Below, one piece after another: positions 18,671 to 28,229 of a stretch of 64,000 nt of DNA; position 1 is the stretch's first letter, and every line of letters begins with the position of its first letter. The notes under the pieces were generated by a model. The model did no database searches and had not been told where the DNA came from. It saw nothing but the letters and a program-made list of their open reading frames with translations. A program made the position numbers and the translations under genes. Source of the stretch: Methylophaga sp. (GTDB lineage Bacteria > Pseudomonadota > Gammaproteobacteria > Nitrosococcales > Methylophagaceae); assembly GCA_002733715.2 (NCBI GenBank), contig NVWQ02000055.1, positions 99,748 through 163,747 on the forward strand, in the 5' to 3' direction.

Positions 18671-18746
18671 AACAATTTCAGCCTTTAAATTATTTATACC
18701 TATGGCCATTCAAAATTTATAAAATCATGATAACTTTACAAAGGCT

Positions 18747-18826
18747 CGTCATTCCCGCGAAAGCGGGAATCCAACGATAGTGGCTAGTTCCACTGCCCAT
18801 GGATCCCCGCTTTCGCGAGGATGACG
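18747..18826. repeat. Compact bipartite palindromic repeat (80 bp)
   Basis: CGTCATTCCCGCGAAAGCGG plus GAATCCAACGAT is followed after about 18 bp by CCATGGATCCCCGCTTTCGC plus GAGGATGACG. Each arm is a small palindrome and the two arms are inverted copies. It lies between the SPOR and pterin dehydratase genes. Confidence 0.85.
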
Positions 18827-18889
18827 AAAAATAGACCTCTACAGCTTTATTCCCCTTGGATACCTTGAGCATACTCTAATCATGTCCTT

Positions 18890-19432
18890 CTATCCATGCT
18901 TTGCTCTCATTAATAATGACTCAATTTTGTTTTGCTTTAACTGTTTTTGTAGTTGATCTGCCTTATCTCGCCCGATAATAGGACCCACCTGTACGCGATG
19001 CCATGTGTCTTTATTGTCAATGGTGACTGTTTGCACTTTAGATTCTATCCCCAACAAGGCCAACCTTGCCCTATAGCTATCGGCATCCGCTGCTTTTCTA
19101 AACGAGCCTACTTGCAACATATAACTGACTTTTTCTTTTGATTCTGGGGTTGTCGCTTGCGGCGGTGATGTCACAATAGGTACTTGTTTTGGCGTATTAA
19201 CCACCACTTCCATTTCTGGCAATAAGGTATAAAAATCAAAGGTCGGCTCAATATTTTTATTGGCTTTTTGCTCTGTTTCTGTCGCAGCTTTATCTAGCCG
19301 TTCTGCTGGCACATTATCTTTTAAATGCAAAAGAAACATCACAAAAGCACCGACAGCAAAACTAAGTAGCATCGGTCCCCAAGGCGGTGTTTTTTGCTTT
19401 GCGCTATTTCGTGAGTTTTTTCTTGTCGCCAT
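18890..19432 (-). CDS. SPOR-domain inner membrane protein (FtsN-like)
   Basis: The 180-aa protein has a short basic N-terminus, one membrane segment (about residues 18-38, WGPMLLSFAVGAFVMFLLHL) and a periplasmic linker. A C-terminal SPOR domain spans about residues 103-178 (SYMLQVGSFRKAADADSYRARL, WHRVQVGPIIGRDKADQLQKQL). SPOR domains bind denuded septal peptidoglycan. The gene starts at the last base of the argS stop codon, an arrangement common in Gammaproteobacteria. It is shorter than E. coli FtsN (319 aa), so the exact role is open. Confidence 0.88.
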   Translation of the reverse strand: MATRKNSRNSAKQKTPPWGPMLLSFAVGAFVMFLLHLKDNVPAERLDKAATETEQKANKNIEPTFDFYTLLPEMEVVVNTPKQVPIVTSPPQATTPESKEKVSYMLQVGSFRKAADADSYRARLALLGIESKVQTVTIDNKDTWHRVQVGPIIGRDKADQLQKQLKQNKIESLLMRAKHG

Positions 19433-21192
19433 TACATGCTCTCCGGAGCAGACACACCTATTACGCCCAAACCATTTTCAATTACTTGTTTGACCGCACT
19501 TATCAATGTTAACCGTGCTTGGCTAAGCTCAATATCATCAACAATAAAGTGATGGGCGTTGTAATAAGTGTGGAAATCACGCGCTAAATCAATTAAATAA
19601 TGCGCCAAAATATGGGGCGTGTAATTTAATGCTGCGGTTTCAATAATTTCTGAATATCGTGACAAGGCAGTGAATAATGCCAGCTCATGATCTTCTGTCA
19701 AACAGTTTAAATTGGCTTCGCCTTGCTTTGCATCCCACGACAAACCACGCTCGGCTAATTGTCTAAACACACTGCATACCCGTGCATGTGCATATTGCAC
19801 ATAATAAACAGGATTATCGTTGCTTTGAGATTTGGCTAATTCAAGATCAAAATCCATATGTTGATCAGCACCACGCATCACATAGAAGAACCGAGCCGCA
19901 TCTTTGCCAATTTCTTCTCGTAACTCTTTTAGCGTGACAAATTGACCACTACGAGTCGACATGGCGATTTTTTCTGCACCTCGATATAACACTGCAAACT
20001 GAACCAATAACACTTTTAGTTTTTCTTGGTCTTTTCCCATTGCCGTGAGTGATGCTTTTACCCGAGGAATATAACCATGATGATCACTACCCCAGACATC
20101 AATTATCGTATCAAAACCCCGATTAAATTTATTTAAATGATAAGCAATATCAGATGCAAAATAAGTTGTTTGACCATTATCACGCACTACAACACGATCT
20201 TTTTCATCACCATAATCGGTTGATTTAAACCACCATGCCCCGTCTTTTTCATACAATACATTGGAGGCTTTTAACTGCTCAATCGCTTTATCAACATCAC
20301 CCGATTCCATCAGTGATCGCTCAGAAAACCATTCATCGTAATCCGCTCCAAAATCCATAAGGTCTTCTTTAATGCCTGCAATAATCGAGTTTAAGCCCAG
20401 GTCAAATACGTTTCGATATTCAGCTTCACCCAATAATGCCTTAGCATTCACAATTAACGCATCAATATGAAGTTCTTTATCACCACCTTGCGGTTCATCA
20501 TCAGGCACATTAGCAAACACTTCTAAACTTGCTCTAGATAACTCATCACCTAAATCATTTTTTAATGCCGCAGCAATATCTAAAACATAATCACCTTTAT
20601 AGGCGTTACTTGGGAAAGTAAATTGTTCACCACAGGCAGTCAAATAACGTAACCACACACTGGTGGCCAAAATATCCATCTGCCGACCAGCATCATTCAC
20701 ATAATATTCTCGGTGAACATCAAATCCTATTTCAGAGAGCAAACTACTAACAACAGAACCATATGCTGCACCCCGACCATGACCTACATGCAATGGTCCT
20801 GTTGGGTTAGCTGATACAAACTCAACTTGGGCGCGCTTGCCAGCGCCAATTTTACTTTGACCAAACTGATTGCCAGCCGCCAACACATCTTTAACAATTT
20901 GCTGGGCTGAATCCGCAGAAAGCGTGAAATTAATAAATCCAGGGCCAGCAATATCTACTTTAGTTATAAAATCAGCATTAGCCACAACTTCTACAATATG
21001 AGTTGCTATTTGGCGCGGATTCATTTTTGCCGTGCGCGCTAACATCATTGCAATATTACAAGCAAAATCGCCGTGCGCTTTGTCTTTAGTGCGTTCTATT
21101 TGTATTTCTGGTAAATCGATTTCAGGTAATGCACCACTAGCAATTAAATCTAATAATGATTGTTCAATCAGTTTTTTTAGCTGGTCTTTCAA
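19432..21192 (-). CDS. argS: Arginyl-tRNA synthetase
   Basis: The 586-aa length is typical. The class I HIGH motif appears as [20 protein letters not shown] and the KMSKS equivalent as [14 protein letters not shown]. The C-terminal anticodon-binding region includes [20 protein letters not shown]. It is upstream of and overlapping by one base the SPOR gene. Confidence 0.97.
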   Translation of the reverse strand: MKDQLKKLIEQSLLDLIASGALPEIDLPEIQIERTKDKAHGDFACNIAMMLARTAKMNPRQIATHIVEVVANADFITKVDIAGPGFINFTLSADSAQQIVKDVLAAGNQFGQSKIGAGKRAQVEFVSANPTGPLHVGHGRGAAYGSVVSSLLSEIGFDVHREYYVNDAGRQMDILATSVWLRYLTACGEQFTFPSNAYKGDYVLDIAAALKNDLGDELSRASLEVFANVPDDEPQGGDKELHIDALIVNAKALLGEAEYRNVFDLGLNSIIAGIKEDLMDFGADYDEWFSERSLMESGDVDKAIEQLKASNVLYEKDGAWWFKSTDYGDEKDRVVVRDNGQTTYFASDIAYHLNKFNRGFDTIIDVWGSDHHGYIPRVKASLTAMGKDQEKLKVLLVQFAVLYRGAEKIAMSTRSGQFVTLKELREEIGKDAARFFYVMRGADQHMDFDLELAKSQSNDNPVYYVQYAHARVCSVFRQLAERGLSWDAKQGEANLNCLTEDHELALFTALSRYSEIIETAALNYTPHILAHYLIDLARDFHTYYNAHHFIVDDIELSQARLTLISAVKQVIENGLGVIGVSAPESM

Positions 21193-21265
21193 AGTGGAAT
21201 AGCCTTACTAATGTATTAATCATGATATTTTAACCTATCTCAGTAAGATGATCATATCCTTAAAA

Positions 21266-21350
21266 CGTCATTCTCGCGAACGCGGGAATCCAACGATTGT
21301 AAATGTTTAAATAGCCCATGGATCCCCGATTAAAGATCTCGAGGATGACG
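21266..21350. repeat. Compact bipartite palindromic repeat (85 bp)
   Basis: The left arm CGTCATTCTCGCGAACGCGG plus GAATCCAACGATT and the right arm CCATGGATCCCCGATTAAAG plus ATCTCGAGGATGACG match the element at 18747. The right arm core is the GATCTCGAG variant used by other repeats in the window. It sits between priA and argS. Confidence 0.85.
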
Positions 21351-21383
21351 CGGTTTCATAGAGTGAGCGTTATAAAATAATAA

Positions 21384-23567
21384 TCACATTAAATCAACCG
21401 GATCAATATCAATCGACCATCTGACTTTACGAGCCAATTTCAATTTTGAAATAGCGTTAATGGTGTGATCTAATAATTGATGAATGGGTTTTCGTTTTGA
21501 ACAGGACAATAAGAGCTGTGCTCTATATCGACCTGCTCTTTTTTCCATTATTGCTGGCACGGGGCCTAATATCATTACTTGTTGTTGATTAGCTTTATTT
21601 AATAACTCTAATGCTTCGGTTAAAAACAGCATGGCGAGAGATTGTTGTTTATCCTCTGCTCGAATCACGCAGAGTGATCCCCCCGGGGGTAACCCCATAT
21701 CCTTACGTTGTGCTAAAATTTTTTGGGCAATAAAATTATAATCTTGCCCTATTAAATCTTTCCAAAAATCATTTTTTATTTGGCTGGTTTGAATAAACAC
21801 TTCGCCAGGTTTTTGTCCTCGTCCTGCTCTGCCTGTTACTTGGGTAATCAGTTGCGCTAAAATTTCTGTAGCCCGAAAATCGGCACTAAATAAACCTTGA
21901 TCAGCATCTAAAACGCCGACTAAAGTGACATTATGAAAATCATGACCTTTAGCTAACATTTGTGTGCCCACTAATATTTTGGCACCGCCTTGTTGAATCT
22001 CATCAATAATTTCAGCAAAGACATTCACTTTTTGGGTGGAATCACGATCAATTCTAATCACCTCTGTTTCAGGGAAATATAGCTGCAAAGTTTGTTCTAA
22101 TTGCTGTGTTCCCACACCATAGGTTTTTAGTTCCGTTGTTTTACAAGTAGGGCAATGTTGAATTAAACGATGAATCAAACCACAGTGGTGACACATTAAA
22201 ATATTGCGTGATTGATGCACAATCATTTTTGCATCACATGAAGTACAAGATGCGATCCAATTACAATCATGACACATTAATACAGGCGCAAAGCCTCGGC
22301 GATTTATAAATAATAAAACCTGATTACCTAGGCTGATTTGCTGTTGAATCGCTTTATATAAAATAGTTGAGATACCGCTATTTGCAGTCGGGCCTTCACT
22401 ATCTATCACTTTTATTTTAGGTAATTTAGCGCCGGTAGCACGCTCTGTTAAATTTAACAGCGCATATCGCCCTTGTTCGACGTTATAGAGACTTTCTAGT
22501 GATGGGGTAGCACTTCCTAAGACAATAGGGATATCTGCTCTCTGTGCTCTTATTAAGGCGACACTACGTGCATGGTAACGCAAACCATCTTGTTGTTTAT
22601 AAGAACCATCATGTTCTTCATCAATAATAATCAAACCAATATTTTTTAGGGGCGTGAATACAGCTGATCGTGTTCCTATCACCACATCAGCCAAGCCATC
22701 TCGTGCTAATAACCACGCTTGTTTTCGATCACCGTCTGATACAGCAGAGTTTAGCACCACAATATTAGCATCTAAATGTTGGCGAAATCGCTGGACAAAC
22801 TGAGTGGTTAAACCAATTTCAGGAATTAGAATAAGTGCTTGTTTGCCTTTTTCAATAATTTGTTTTGTTAGTTGAATATAAACTTCTGTTTTGCCACTAC
22901 CTGTAATGCCATGTAGTAGATAAGGCTTAAAGCTATCATGATATTTCCAAACAGCACCAACTACATCTCGCTGTTGTTTAGATAAAGTATGAGATGGCTC
23001 AGTATCACAAGCTAATAGTGTTTGTTTTACTTGTTGATGCTGTTTTATTAGTTTTTTATCTTCAAGTGAAAATAATGATGATTTACAAGATCCTAATTCA
23101 GCTATTATCTGTTGTTGTGAAATAGCGTCTGAATAGTTAGCTAAATAAGACATTATTTGCTGTTGTTTTTTGCCTAGTTTTATTTCATCTTGGTTTAATT
23201 CTAACTGCCAATAAGTTTCAGTTTTTAATTCAGCGAGATCTTGTTGCCGTAGCTTTTTAGGTAATGCCGCCTGAAAACATTCTCCGATTGGATGATGGTA
23301 ATAATTACTGACCCAGTTAATAAGTTCAAAAGTAGTTTGTGGAATTAAGACTTGATCATCAATAATCTTTTCAATCGTTTTTAATTTAGCATTATACTTT
23401 TCAAATGTTGATGTTGAAATACCCACTATTATTCCTACTAGTTGCCGTGATCGAAATGAAACTAAAACTCTCATACCAATTTCAGCAGTGATATTTGAAT
23501 CTGTATTGAGATAATCAAAAACAGTTCGTAATGGACAAGGGATGGCAATATGCAGAATAGATGTCAT
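21384..23567 (-). CDS. priA: Primosomal replication restart helicase PriA
   Basis: The 727-aa protein has an N-terminal DNA-binding region, Walker A GITGSGKTEVY (about residue 225), DEAH-box variant IIDEEHDGSYKQQ and a zinc region with paired cysteines (CHDCNWIASCTSCD, CHHCGLIHRLIQHCPTC). Helicase motifs V and VI follow (LVGTQMLAKGHDF, QVTGRAGRGQKPG). PriA restarts collapsed replication forks. It is transcribed away from a gap with a cluster of DnaA boxes. Confidence 0.97.
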   Translation of the reverse strand: MTSILHIAIPCPLRTVFDYLNTDSNITAEIGMRVLVSFRSRQLVGIIVGISTSTFEKYNAKLKTIEKIIDDQVLIPQTTFELINWVSNYYHHPIGECFQAALPKKLRQQDLAELKTETYWQLELNQDEIKLGKKQQQIMSYLANYSDAISQQQIIAELGSCKSSLFSLEDKKLIKQHQQVKQTLLACDTEPSHTLSKQQRDVVGAVWKYHDSFKPYLLHGITGSGKTEVYIQLTKQIIEKGKQALILIPEIGLTTQFVQRFRQHLDANIVVLNSAVSDGDRKQAWLLARDGLADVVIGTRSAVFTPLKNIGLIIIDEEHDGSYKQQDGLRYHARSVALIRAQRADIPIVLGSATPSLESLYNVEQGRYALLNLTERATGAKLPKIKVIDSEGPTANSGISTILYKAIQQQISLGNQVLLFINRRGFAPVLMCHDCNWIASCTSCDAKMIVHQSRNILMCHHCGLIHRLIQHCPTCKTTELKTYGVGTQQLEQTLQLYFPETEVIRIDRDSTQKVNVFAEIIDEIQQGGAKILVGTQMLAKGHDFHNVTLVGVLDADQGLFSADFRATEILAQLITQVTGRAGRGQKPGEVFIQTSQIKNDFWKDLIGQDYNFIAQKILAQRKDMGLPPGGSLCVIRAEDKQQSLAMLFLTEALELLNKANQQQVMILGPVPAIMEKRAGRYRAQLLLSCSKRKPIHQLLDHTINAISKLKLARKVRWSIDIDPVDLM

Positions 23568-23800
23568 TATTATAATTATAATATATATATTTAAAAGATT
23601 ATGTTGATGTTGTTTATTGTCTGTTGATATGTGGATAAACGATATTTAAAATTTAAAATCAAAAACTTAATTTAAATTACTATGTTGATAAGTAGCTTTG
23701 TTTTCATCTTTATACTTGTGGATAAACAGCTAAGTTATCCACAGCTAAAGTTATCCACAGCTTTTTATTACGTTTATAAAGTGCTTATACAGATGTTATT
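23568..23800. other. AT-rich DnaA-box cluster, candidate replication origin
   Basis: The gap beside priA contains four exact DnaA boxes: TGTGGATAA at 23630-23638 and 23717-23725, and TTATCCACA at 23735-23743 and 23751-23759. A near match TGTTGATAA is at 23683-23691. The three boxes at 23717-23759 are spaced 16-18 bp. Roughly 150 bp on the priA side is almost pure A/T (for example TATATATATTTAAAAG), like a DNA unwinding element. Left of it the genes run almost uniformly on the minus strand for 17 kb; right of it they run on the plus strand for 10 kb. No gene was seen in it. Confidence 0.55.
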
Positions 23801-23801
23801 G

Positions 23802-24039
23802 TATAAACCCGTAATGCTTCAATCTGCAAGGTATTTACCAATATCGCGTCATCCTCGAGATCTTTTATCGAGGATCTTACAGTCTCCCACTAAGCTTGTG
23901 TTCAGCTTGACTGGGTAAACATGCGCTAGTCTTGCTTAAACTCAGATCCCGGCTACAAACCTGTCGGGATGAAGGGATAAGTGAAGCATGCTGGAATGAC
24001 GATGTGGTAAAATCTGCAACTTGATTGATTATGGGTATA
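23802..24039. repeat. MITE-like foldback element upstream of folA
   Basis: The left end ACCCGTAATGCTTCAATCTG and the right end CTGCAACTTGATTGATTATG plus GGTATA are imperfect inverted repeats of the family seen at 46966. The interior holds the arms CGTCATCCTCGAGATCTTTT and GATCCCGGCTACAAACCTGT. It ends three bases before the folA ATG. Confidence 0.7.
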
Positions 24040-24042
24040 TAA

Positions 24043-24561
24043 ATGAAAATAGCACTGATTGTTGCAACAGATCAGCAAGGATTAATAGGAAAAGACAATG
24101 ATCTTCCTTGGCATTTATCTGCTGATCTGCAATATTTTAAAAAAGTGACCATGGGTAAACCAATTATTATGGGTAGAAATACCCATGAATCGATAGGCCG
24201 ACCTTTACCTGGTCGACAAAATATTATTGTTACCAAAAATCGATCTTATAAAACAGAGGGTTGCACAATTGTTTATTCAACGGATGATGCGCTGTTGGCC
24301 GCAGCAGACGCCGATGAAGTAATGGTGATGGGTGGGGCATCTTTATATACACAATTATTACCACAAGCAGATAAACTTTATTTAACCTTAGTTCACGCTA
24401 ATTTAGAAGGCGATACTTGGTTTCCGGAGTGGCATACAGAGGAATGGCAACAGATAAGTCGAGAAGATCATCCGGCAGACGATAAAAATGAATATCCCTA
24501 CAGTTTTATCGTCTATGAAAAGATGGTTTATCCTCGTGACCATTCAAATTACAGAAAATAG
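24043..24561 (+). CDS. folA: Dihydrofolate reductase
   Basis: The 172-aa product begins MKIALIVATDQQGLIGKDNDLPWHLSADLQYFK with the Asp of the active site and the folate pocket. It continues with GKPIIMGRNTHESIGRPLPGRQNIIVT and VMGGASLYTQLLPQADKLYLT. It reduces dihydrofolate to tetrahydrofolate. Foldback elements abut it on both sides. The upstream one ends three bases before the start codon, leaving GATTATGGGTATATAA where a ribosome site would be. The downstream one supplies the last codons (VYPRDHSNYRK). Confidence 0.95.
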   Translation: MKIALIVATDQQGLIGKDNDLPWHLSADLQYFKKVTMGKPIIMGRNTHESIGRPLPGRQNIIVTKNRSYKTEGCTIVYSTDDALLAAADADEVMVMGGASLYTQLLPQADKLYLTLVHANLEGDTWFPEWHTEEWQQISREDHPADDKNEYPYSFIVYEKMVYPRDHSNYRK

Positions 24562-24675
24562 CTTTGTCATCCCGGTAGGCTTGTAGCCGGGATCTGAGTA
24601 TAAATAAGACATTCATTAAGCACTCGAGGCAGTGACAGAGGAGTGAAAACGTTGCAGATTAATGATTATGGGGAT
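24529..24675. repeat. MITE-like foldback element overlapping the folA 3' end
   Basis: The left end TATCCTCGTGACCATTCAAA and the right end TTGCAGATTAATGATTATGG match the shared terminal repeat in inverse orientation. The interior holds GTCATCCCGGTAGGCTTGTA followed by GCCGGGATCTGA. The folA stop codon is inside it. Confidence 0.6.
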
Positions 24676-24920
24676 AAATGTTCTTTATCAGAAGTTAAAA
24701 TCCGCAAAGCAGCTTGAGTATGTTCAGCAGCTTCGTGACCTAAATCAGTTAAATAGCCACCATCAGCACTATCAACCAAACCTTTATCATGTAAACGTTT
24801 CGTTGCCTCAACAAGCCCTTCACGGGCGGTGTTGTGGACTTTTATTCCTTCTTGGGTTGTATCTAAATTATAACGAAGTAAAACTTCGATTTCATCGACT
24901 AATGTTTGTTGTATTGGCAT
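24666..24920 (-). CDS. TIGR02647 family small protein
   Basis: The 84-aa protein has YNLDTTQEGIKVHNTAREGLVEATKRLHDKGLVDSADGGYLTDLGHEAAEHTQ, the conserved core of the TIGR02647 family of small proteins, annotated in some databases as DNA-binding. The helix-turn-helix-like second half (DKGLVDSADGGYLTDLG) resembles winged-helix ends. The function is not known. The plus-strand ORF over the same bases is a shadow. Confidence 0.75.
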   Translation of the reverse strand: MPIQQTLVDEIEVLLRYNLDTTQEGIKVHNTAREGLVEATKRLHDKGLVDSADGGYLTDLGHEAAEHTQAALRILTSDKEHLSP

Positions 24921-25134
24921 GTTTTTACCTTAATTTTGAATTTAAAACTATCCTACACGGATTTATACTAGAAAAGGATGAATTTAAAATTTGTAGCAGG
25001 ATCATTGCTAGATAATAATAGAAAATGTGAGGAATAACACGGAAAAATTATATAAAATTGATCCATAATGTTATTACCTACCCTTTAGGTACAGTAGCAT
25101 CCTTGTTATATATATGGTATAAAAACACTCAATT

Positions 25135-25644
25135 ATGATAAAAAACAATAAAATACAAGGTTTTACGTTATTAGAGTTAATGATAACAGTCGCGATTGCT
25201 GCTATTTTAACAGCGATAGGTATTCCTAGTTTTACGGGTTTAATTAGGGATAGTCGAATGACAACAAGCACTAATGATTTTCTCACAGCATTAAATTATG
25301 CCCGCAGTGAAGCCGCGACAAGAAATGAAAATGTAATAGTTCAAAGTAAGAGTGGAACAAACCTTGATTGGAAGGATGGCTGGGATGTTTATATTGATGC
25401 TAATACTGATAATATAGTTGATCCTGGAGAGTTATTAAAAACTCATGATGCCTTACCAGCGGGCTATACCTTAACTTCCAATAATTTTAACACTCAAGTT
25501 GAATATGATCCTTCAGGGATGATAACAACTAATTTTAATGCAAGTTTTTTTCTCTGTTTAAATTCTGACGCAAGTACGGCTAGAGCAGTTATTGTTAACC
25601 GTTTAGGGCGAGCAAGGGTAGATACGGCTGTAACATGTTCTTAA
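25135..25644 (+). CDS. GspH/FimT family type IV minor pseudopilin
   Basis: The 169-aa protein has a short leader and the prepilin peptidase site KIQGFTLLELMITVAIAAILTA, with Gly at -1, Phe at +1 and Glu at +5. The body matches FimT/FimU/GspH (SRMTTSTNDFLTALNYARSEAATRN, VIVNRLGRARVD). It is first in a minor pilin operon. These proteins prime pilus assembly at the inner membrane together with PilY1. It overlaps pilV by 10 bp. Confidence 0.9.
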   Translation: MIKNNKIQGFTLLELMITVAIAAILTAIGIPSFTGLIRDSRMTTSTNDFLTALNYARSEAATRNENVIVQSKSGTNLDWKDGWDVYIDANTDNIVDPGELLKTHDALPAGYTLTSNNFNTQVEYDPSGMITTNFNASFFLCLNSDASTARAVIVNRLGRARVDTAVTCS

Positions 25645-26105
25645 CAAAAATAAAGAATAAAGGTTTCACATTAATAGAAGTGTTAATTACACTTGTTATT
25701 ATGGCTATTGGCTTGCTGGGCTTAGCTGGGCTTCAAATAAGTTCTCTGCGTGATAATTTAAGTGCTGAACACCGAGGGAAAGCAGCACAATTAGCCTATG
25801 ATATGGCCGATAGAATGCGATCGAATATCGATAGAAACAATATGGTTGGACTAAATGACTATACAAACGCAGCAGTTGAAAACACCAATTGTATTGCTGT
25901 GCCAATTGTTGGCTGTACAGCAACAGAACAAGCTGGTCATGATGTATTTGAATGGGAGAGGGAAGTTGCTAACTCGCTTCCGTTCGGTCAAGGAGATGTG
26001 AGTGTTGCGGCAGGTGTCTATAGCATAATTGTTGAGTGGGATGATGACCGCAGTGGTGTGGTTGATGCAAGTGATGCGGCGTTTACAATAAGGTTTGAAC
26101 CATGA
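25635..26105 (+). CDS. pilV: Type IV pilus minor pilin PilV
   Basis: The 156-aa protein has a class III leader and KGFTLIEVLITLVIMAIGLLGLAGLQ, with the long hydrophobic N-terminal helix typical of PilV. QLAYDMADRMRSNIDRN follows, a conserved PilV feature. It overlaps the genes on both sides (10 bp and 4 bp), so the operon is tightly coupled. Confidence 0.9.
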   Translation: MFLTKIKNKGFTLIEVLITLVIMAIGLLGLAGLQISSLRDNLSAEHRGKAAQLAYDMADRMRSNIDRNNMVGLNDYTNAAVENTNCIAVPIVGCTATEQAGHDVFEWEREVANSLPFGQGDVSVAAGVYSIIVEWDDDRSGVVDASDAAFTIRFEP

Positions 26106-27142
26106 GAATAAATAACATTAGGAATCAGATAGGTTTTACTATCATAGAACTTATGATAGCGCTCACGATAGGCTTGTTTTTAACGGCAGGCGCAGTAAAA
26201 ATATTTACCGGAACAAAAAACATTAACCGTACACAAGAAAACCTGTCCAGAATGCAAGAAAACGCCCGTTTTGCTATGTATTTTTTGACTGAAGGCTTAC
26301 GTGAAGTGGGGTTTGATGGTGGTGTGTGTGGAAATGGAGAAAAGCTGGATCAAGCATATAATAATTTAGATACATCTAATGCCCAATATCAATTTAAGAC
26401 TAGGTTATTGGCGGGGCAGCCAGCATTATATGCTTCTTTATCGGGTGCTATTGGAGGGGCTGATAATACAGGTGTAAATGGTTCCGACAGTATTTCAATT
26501 AGGGCGCTTGGGGGGGTGGGGCGAGGTGTAGCACTGGTAGCCCCTTACCCTGCTAATAAATCAGATAATTTATCAATTAACCCAGCTGAGGCAGGTTTGT
26601 TTGCCCAAGGTGACATTGTCTTAGTCACAGACTGTTTTACTGCTGATATTTTTCAGATATCGAATAACCCTGCAGGTGGAACGTTAAGTCATGCGGCAGG
26701 AGGGGGTTTGAGTCCAAAAAATAAAACAGGAAATTTACAATTTATTTATACAAATGCCAATAATCCTAGGGTCTACCGCTTATCTTCTACGACAGGCTTA
26801 TTAGCAAGAACATATAGTGTTGCTAATAGTGTGGGTGTGCCAGGTTTATCTCTGGGATTAGATCAACTGGTGCCAGATATTGAAAATATGCAAATTCTAT
26901 ATGGGCAACGTCAAGCTAGTGGCGGTCTATTTTATGTTCCTTCTAATACGGCAGGCTTAGATATGGAACGAGTGATTAGCATAAGAGTGAGTTTGCTCGT
27001 AAGAAGTCAGGATAATTTTGTTGCGACCAATCCTCAACCCTATTTTTATAATGGAGTTGATGTGTCAGGAGCGGCTATTCCTGATCGTAGATTAAGAAAA
27101 GTATACACATCCACTGTTGCGGTGCGAAACAGGCTTAATTAG
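26102..27142 (+). CDS. pilW: Type IV pilus minor pilin PilW
   Basis: The 346-aa protein has the leader and helix IGFTIIELMIALTIGLFLTAGAVKIF, then the conserved ENLSRMQENARFAMYFLTEGLREVGFDG. Later DMERVISIRVSLLVRSQDNF and the C-terminal RRLRKVYTSTVAVRNRLN are standard for PilW. It forms part of the PilV-W-X-Y1-E priming complex. Confidence 0.92.
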   Translation: MRINNIRNQIGFTIIELMIALTIGLFLTAGAVKIFTGTKNINRTQENLSRMQENARFAMYFLTEGLREVGFDGGVCGNGEKLDQAYNNLDTSNAQYQFKTRLLAGQPALYASLSGAIGGADNTGVNGSDSISIRALGGVGRGVALVAPYPANKSDNLSINPAEAGLFAQGDIVLVTDCFTADIFQISNNPAGGTLSHAAGGGLSPKNKTGNLQFIYTNANNPRVYRLSSTTGLLARTYSVANSVGVPGLSLGLDQLVPDIENMQILYGQRQASGGLFYVPSNTAGLDMERVISIRVSLLVRSQDNFVATNPQPYFYNGVDVSGAAIPDRRLRKVYTSTVAVRNRLN

Positions 27143-27156
27143 GCCAAGGTTAAAAA

Positions 27157-27546
27157 ATGATTAAAAATAAAGGTTTTACACTTATAGAATTAATGATTGT
27201 TATTGCAATTATCGGGATTTTAGCTGCAATTGCTTATCCTAGCTATCAAGGCGCGCTAAGAGACTCACGCCGTGGTGTAGCGGAAGCTGATTTAGTTGAA
27301 TTAGCGGGGTTTATGGAGCGCTATTACACAACAAATTCAAGTTATACCGGTGCTGCGCTACCGTTTAATGAGTCACCTCAAGAGGGGGTGGCTAAATATT
27401 ATGATCTAACCTTCCCTTCGGCTCCTACAGCGGCATCCTTTGCAATATCGGCGACGCCCAAAAATTCGCAAACGACAGATTATTGTGGCACGTTGGGATT
27501 AGATAGCACCGACACAAAAACAGCAGCCGTTGCAGGTTGTTGGTAA
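27157..27546 (+). CDS. pilE: Type IV minor pilin PilE-like
   Basis: The 129-aa protein has the prepilin motif [28 protein letters not shown]. The family segment [25 protein letters not shown] and a C-terminal Cys pair (YCGTLG and AGCW) follow, which can form the disulfide-bounded loop. In P. aeruginosa pilE is last in the operon; here it lies between pilW and pilX. The short length and position fit a minor pilin better than a major subunit. Confidence 0.85.
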   Translation: MIKNKGFTLIELMIVIAIIGILAAIAYPSYQGALRDSRRGVAEADLVELAGFMERYYTTNSSYTGAALPFNESPQEGVAKYYDLTFPSAPTAASFAISATPKNSQTTDYCGTLGLDSTDTKTAAVAGCW

Positions 27547-27626
27547 AGAGTGAGTTTAATCACAGAAAAACAACGCGCTATAATTTAAGATGAAAGTAGG
27601 GAAATATTGAATGAACGAAACAGTCA

Positions 27627-28211
27627 GTGTATAACCAACCATCTGGGGATGAGGAATTATGGGGCAACAAAGTGAAAAATAATGGTTATTTGATGAGGTC
27701 TCACCATATGCAACAGGGTGTAGTGCTGGCTGTTGCCTTAATTATGCTGGTTTTAATCACATTATTAGGAATGAGTGCTATGCGCTCAACGATAATGGAA
27801 GAGCGCATGGCAAGCAATAGTCGCAACGACAATATTGCTTTTCAATTGGCAGAAACAACCTTACGCCAAGCAGAGGCGAACCTTTTAGCCGATCCCCAAG
27901 CTACTTCAATATTATCTGCCTTAAGTCAATCCGTTGGCTTGGGCGCTTGTGAAATCCTTTTAAATAACGAAGATTTTACAGACCAAGCTCGCTGGGATGC
28001 GATCGCCTGTGATTATGCGGGCAATGCAGATGTGGGAATAACACGAACAGCTCATTATTTTATTGAGTTTGTGCGTGCTGAAATACCCGCCATACCGGGA
28101 ACAACCCCCCCTAGAAATTGCTATTATCGTATTACAGCCAGAGCTTATGGCCCCGATGTAAATAGTGCAGTAACATTACAATCAACATATAAATTTAATG
28201 CGTGTAGTTAG
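27627..28211 (+). CDS. pilX: Type IV pilus minor pilin PilX
   Basis: The track start is a GTG at 27627. In-frame alternatives at 27672 (GTG, with GAGGAA upstream) and 27693 (ATG) give a more usual short leader before QQGVVLAVALIMLVLITLLGMSAMRSTIMEERMASNSRN. That helix and the following ERMASN segment are PilX signatures. The predicted protein is 172-194 aa, with cysteines near the end (NCYYRIT, FNACS). It lies 18 bp upstream of pilY1. Confidence 0.85.
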   Translation: MYNQPSGDEELWGNKVKNNGYLMRSHHMQQGVVLAVALIMLVLITLLGMSAMRSTIMEERMASNSRNDNIAFQLAETTLRQAEANLLADPQATSILSALSQSVGLGACEILLNNEDFTDQARWDAIACDYAGNADVGITRTAHYFIEFVRAEIPAIPGTTPPRNCYYRITARAYGPDVNSAVTLQSTYKFNACS

Positions 28212-28229
28212 GCGCAAGGTGTAAATATT

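Noticed and set aside
24662-25015. 117-aa plus-strand ORF after folA
   Set aside because: It overlaps the minus-strand TIGR02647 gene, which has a recognisable conserved core.
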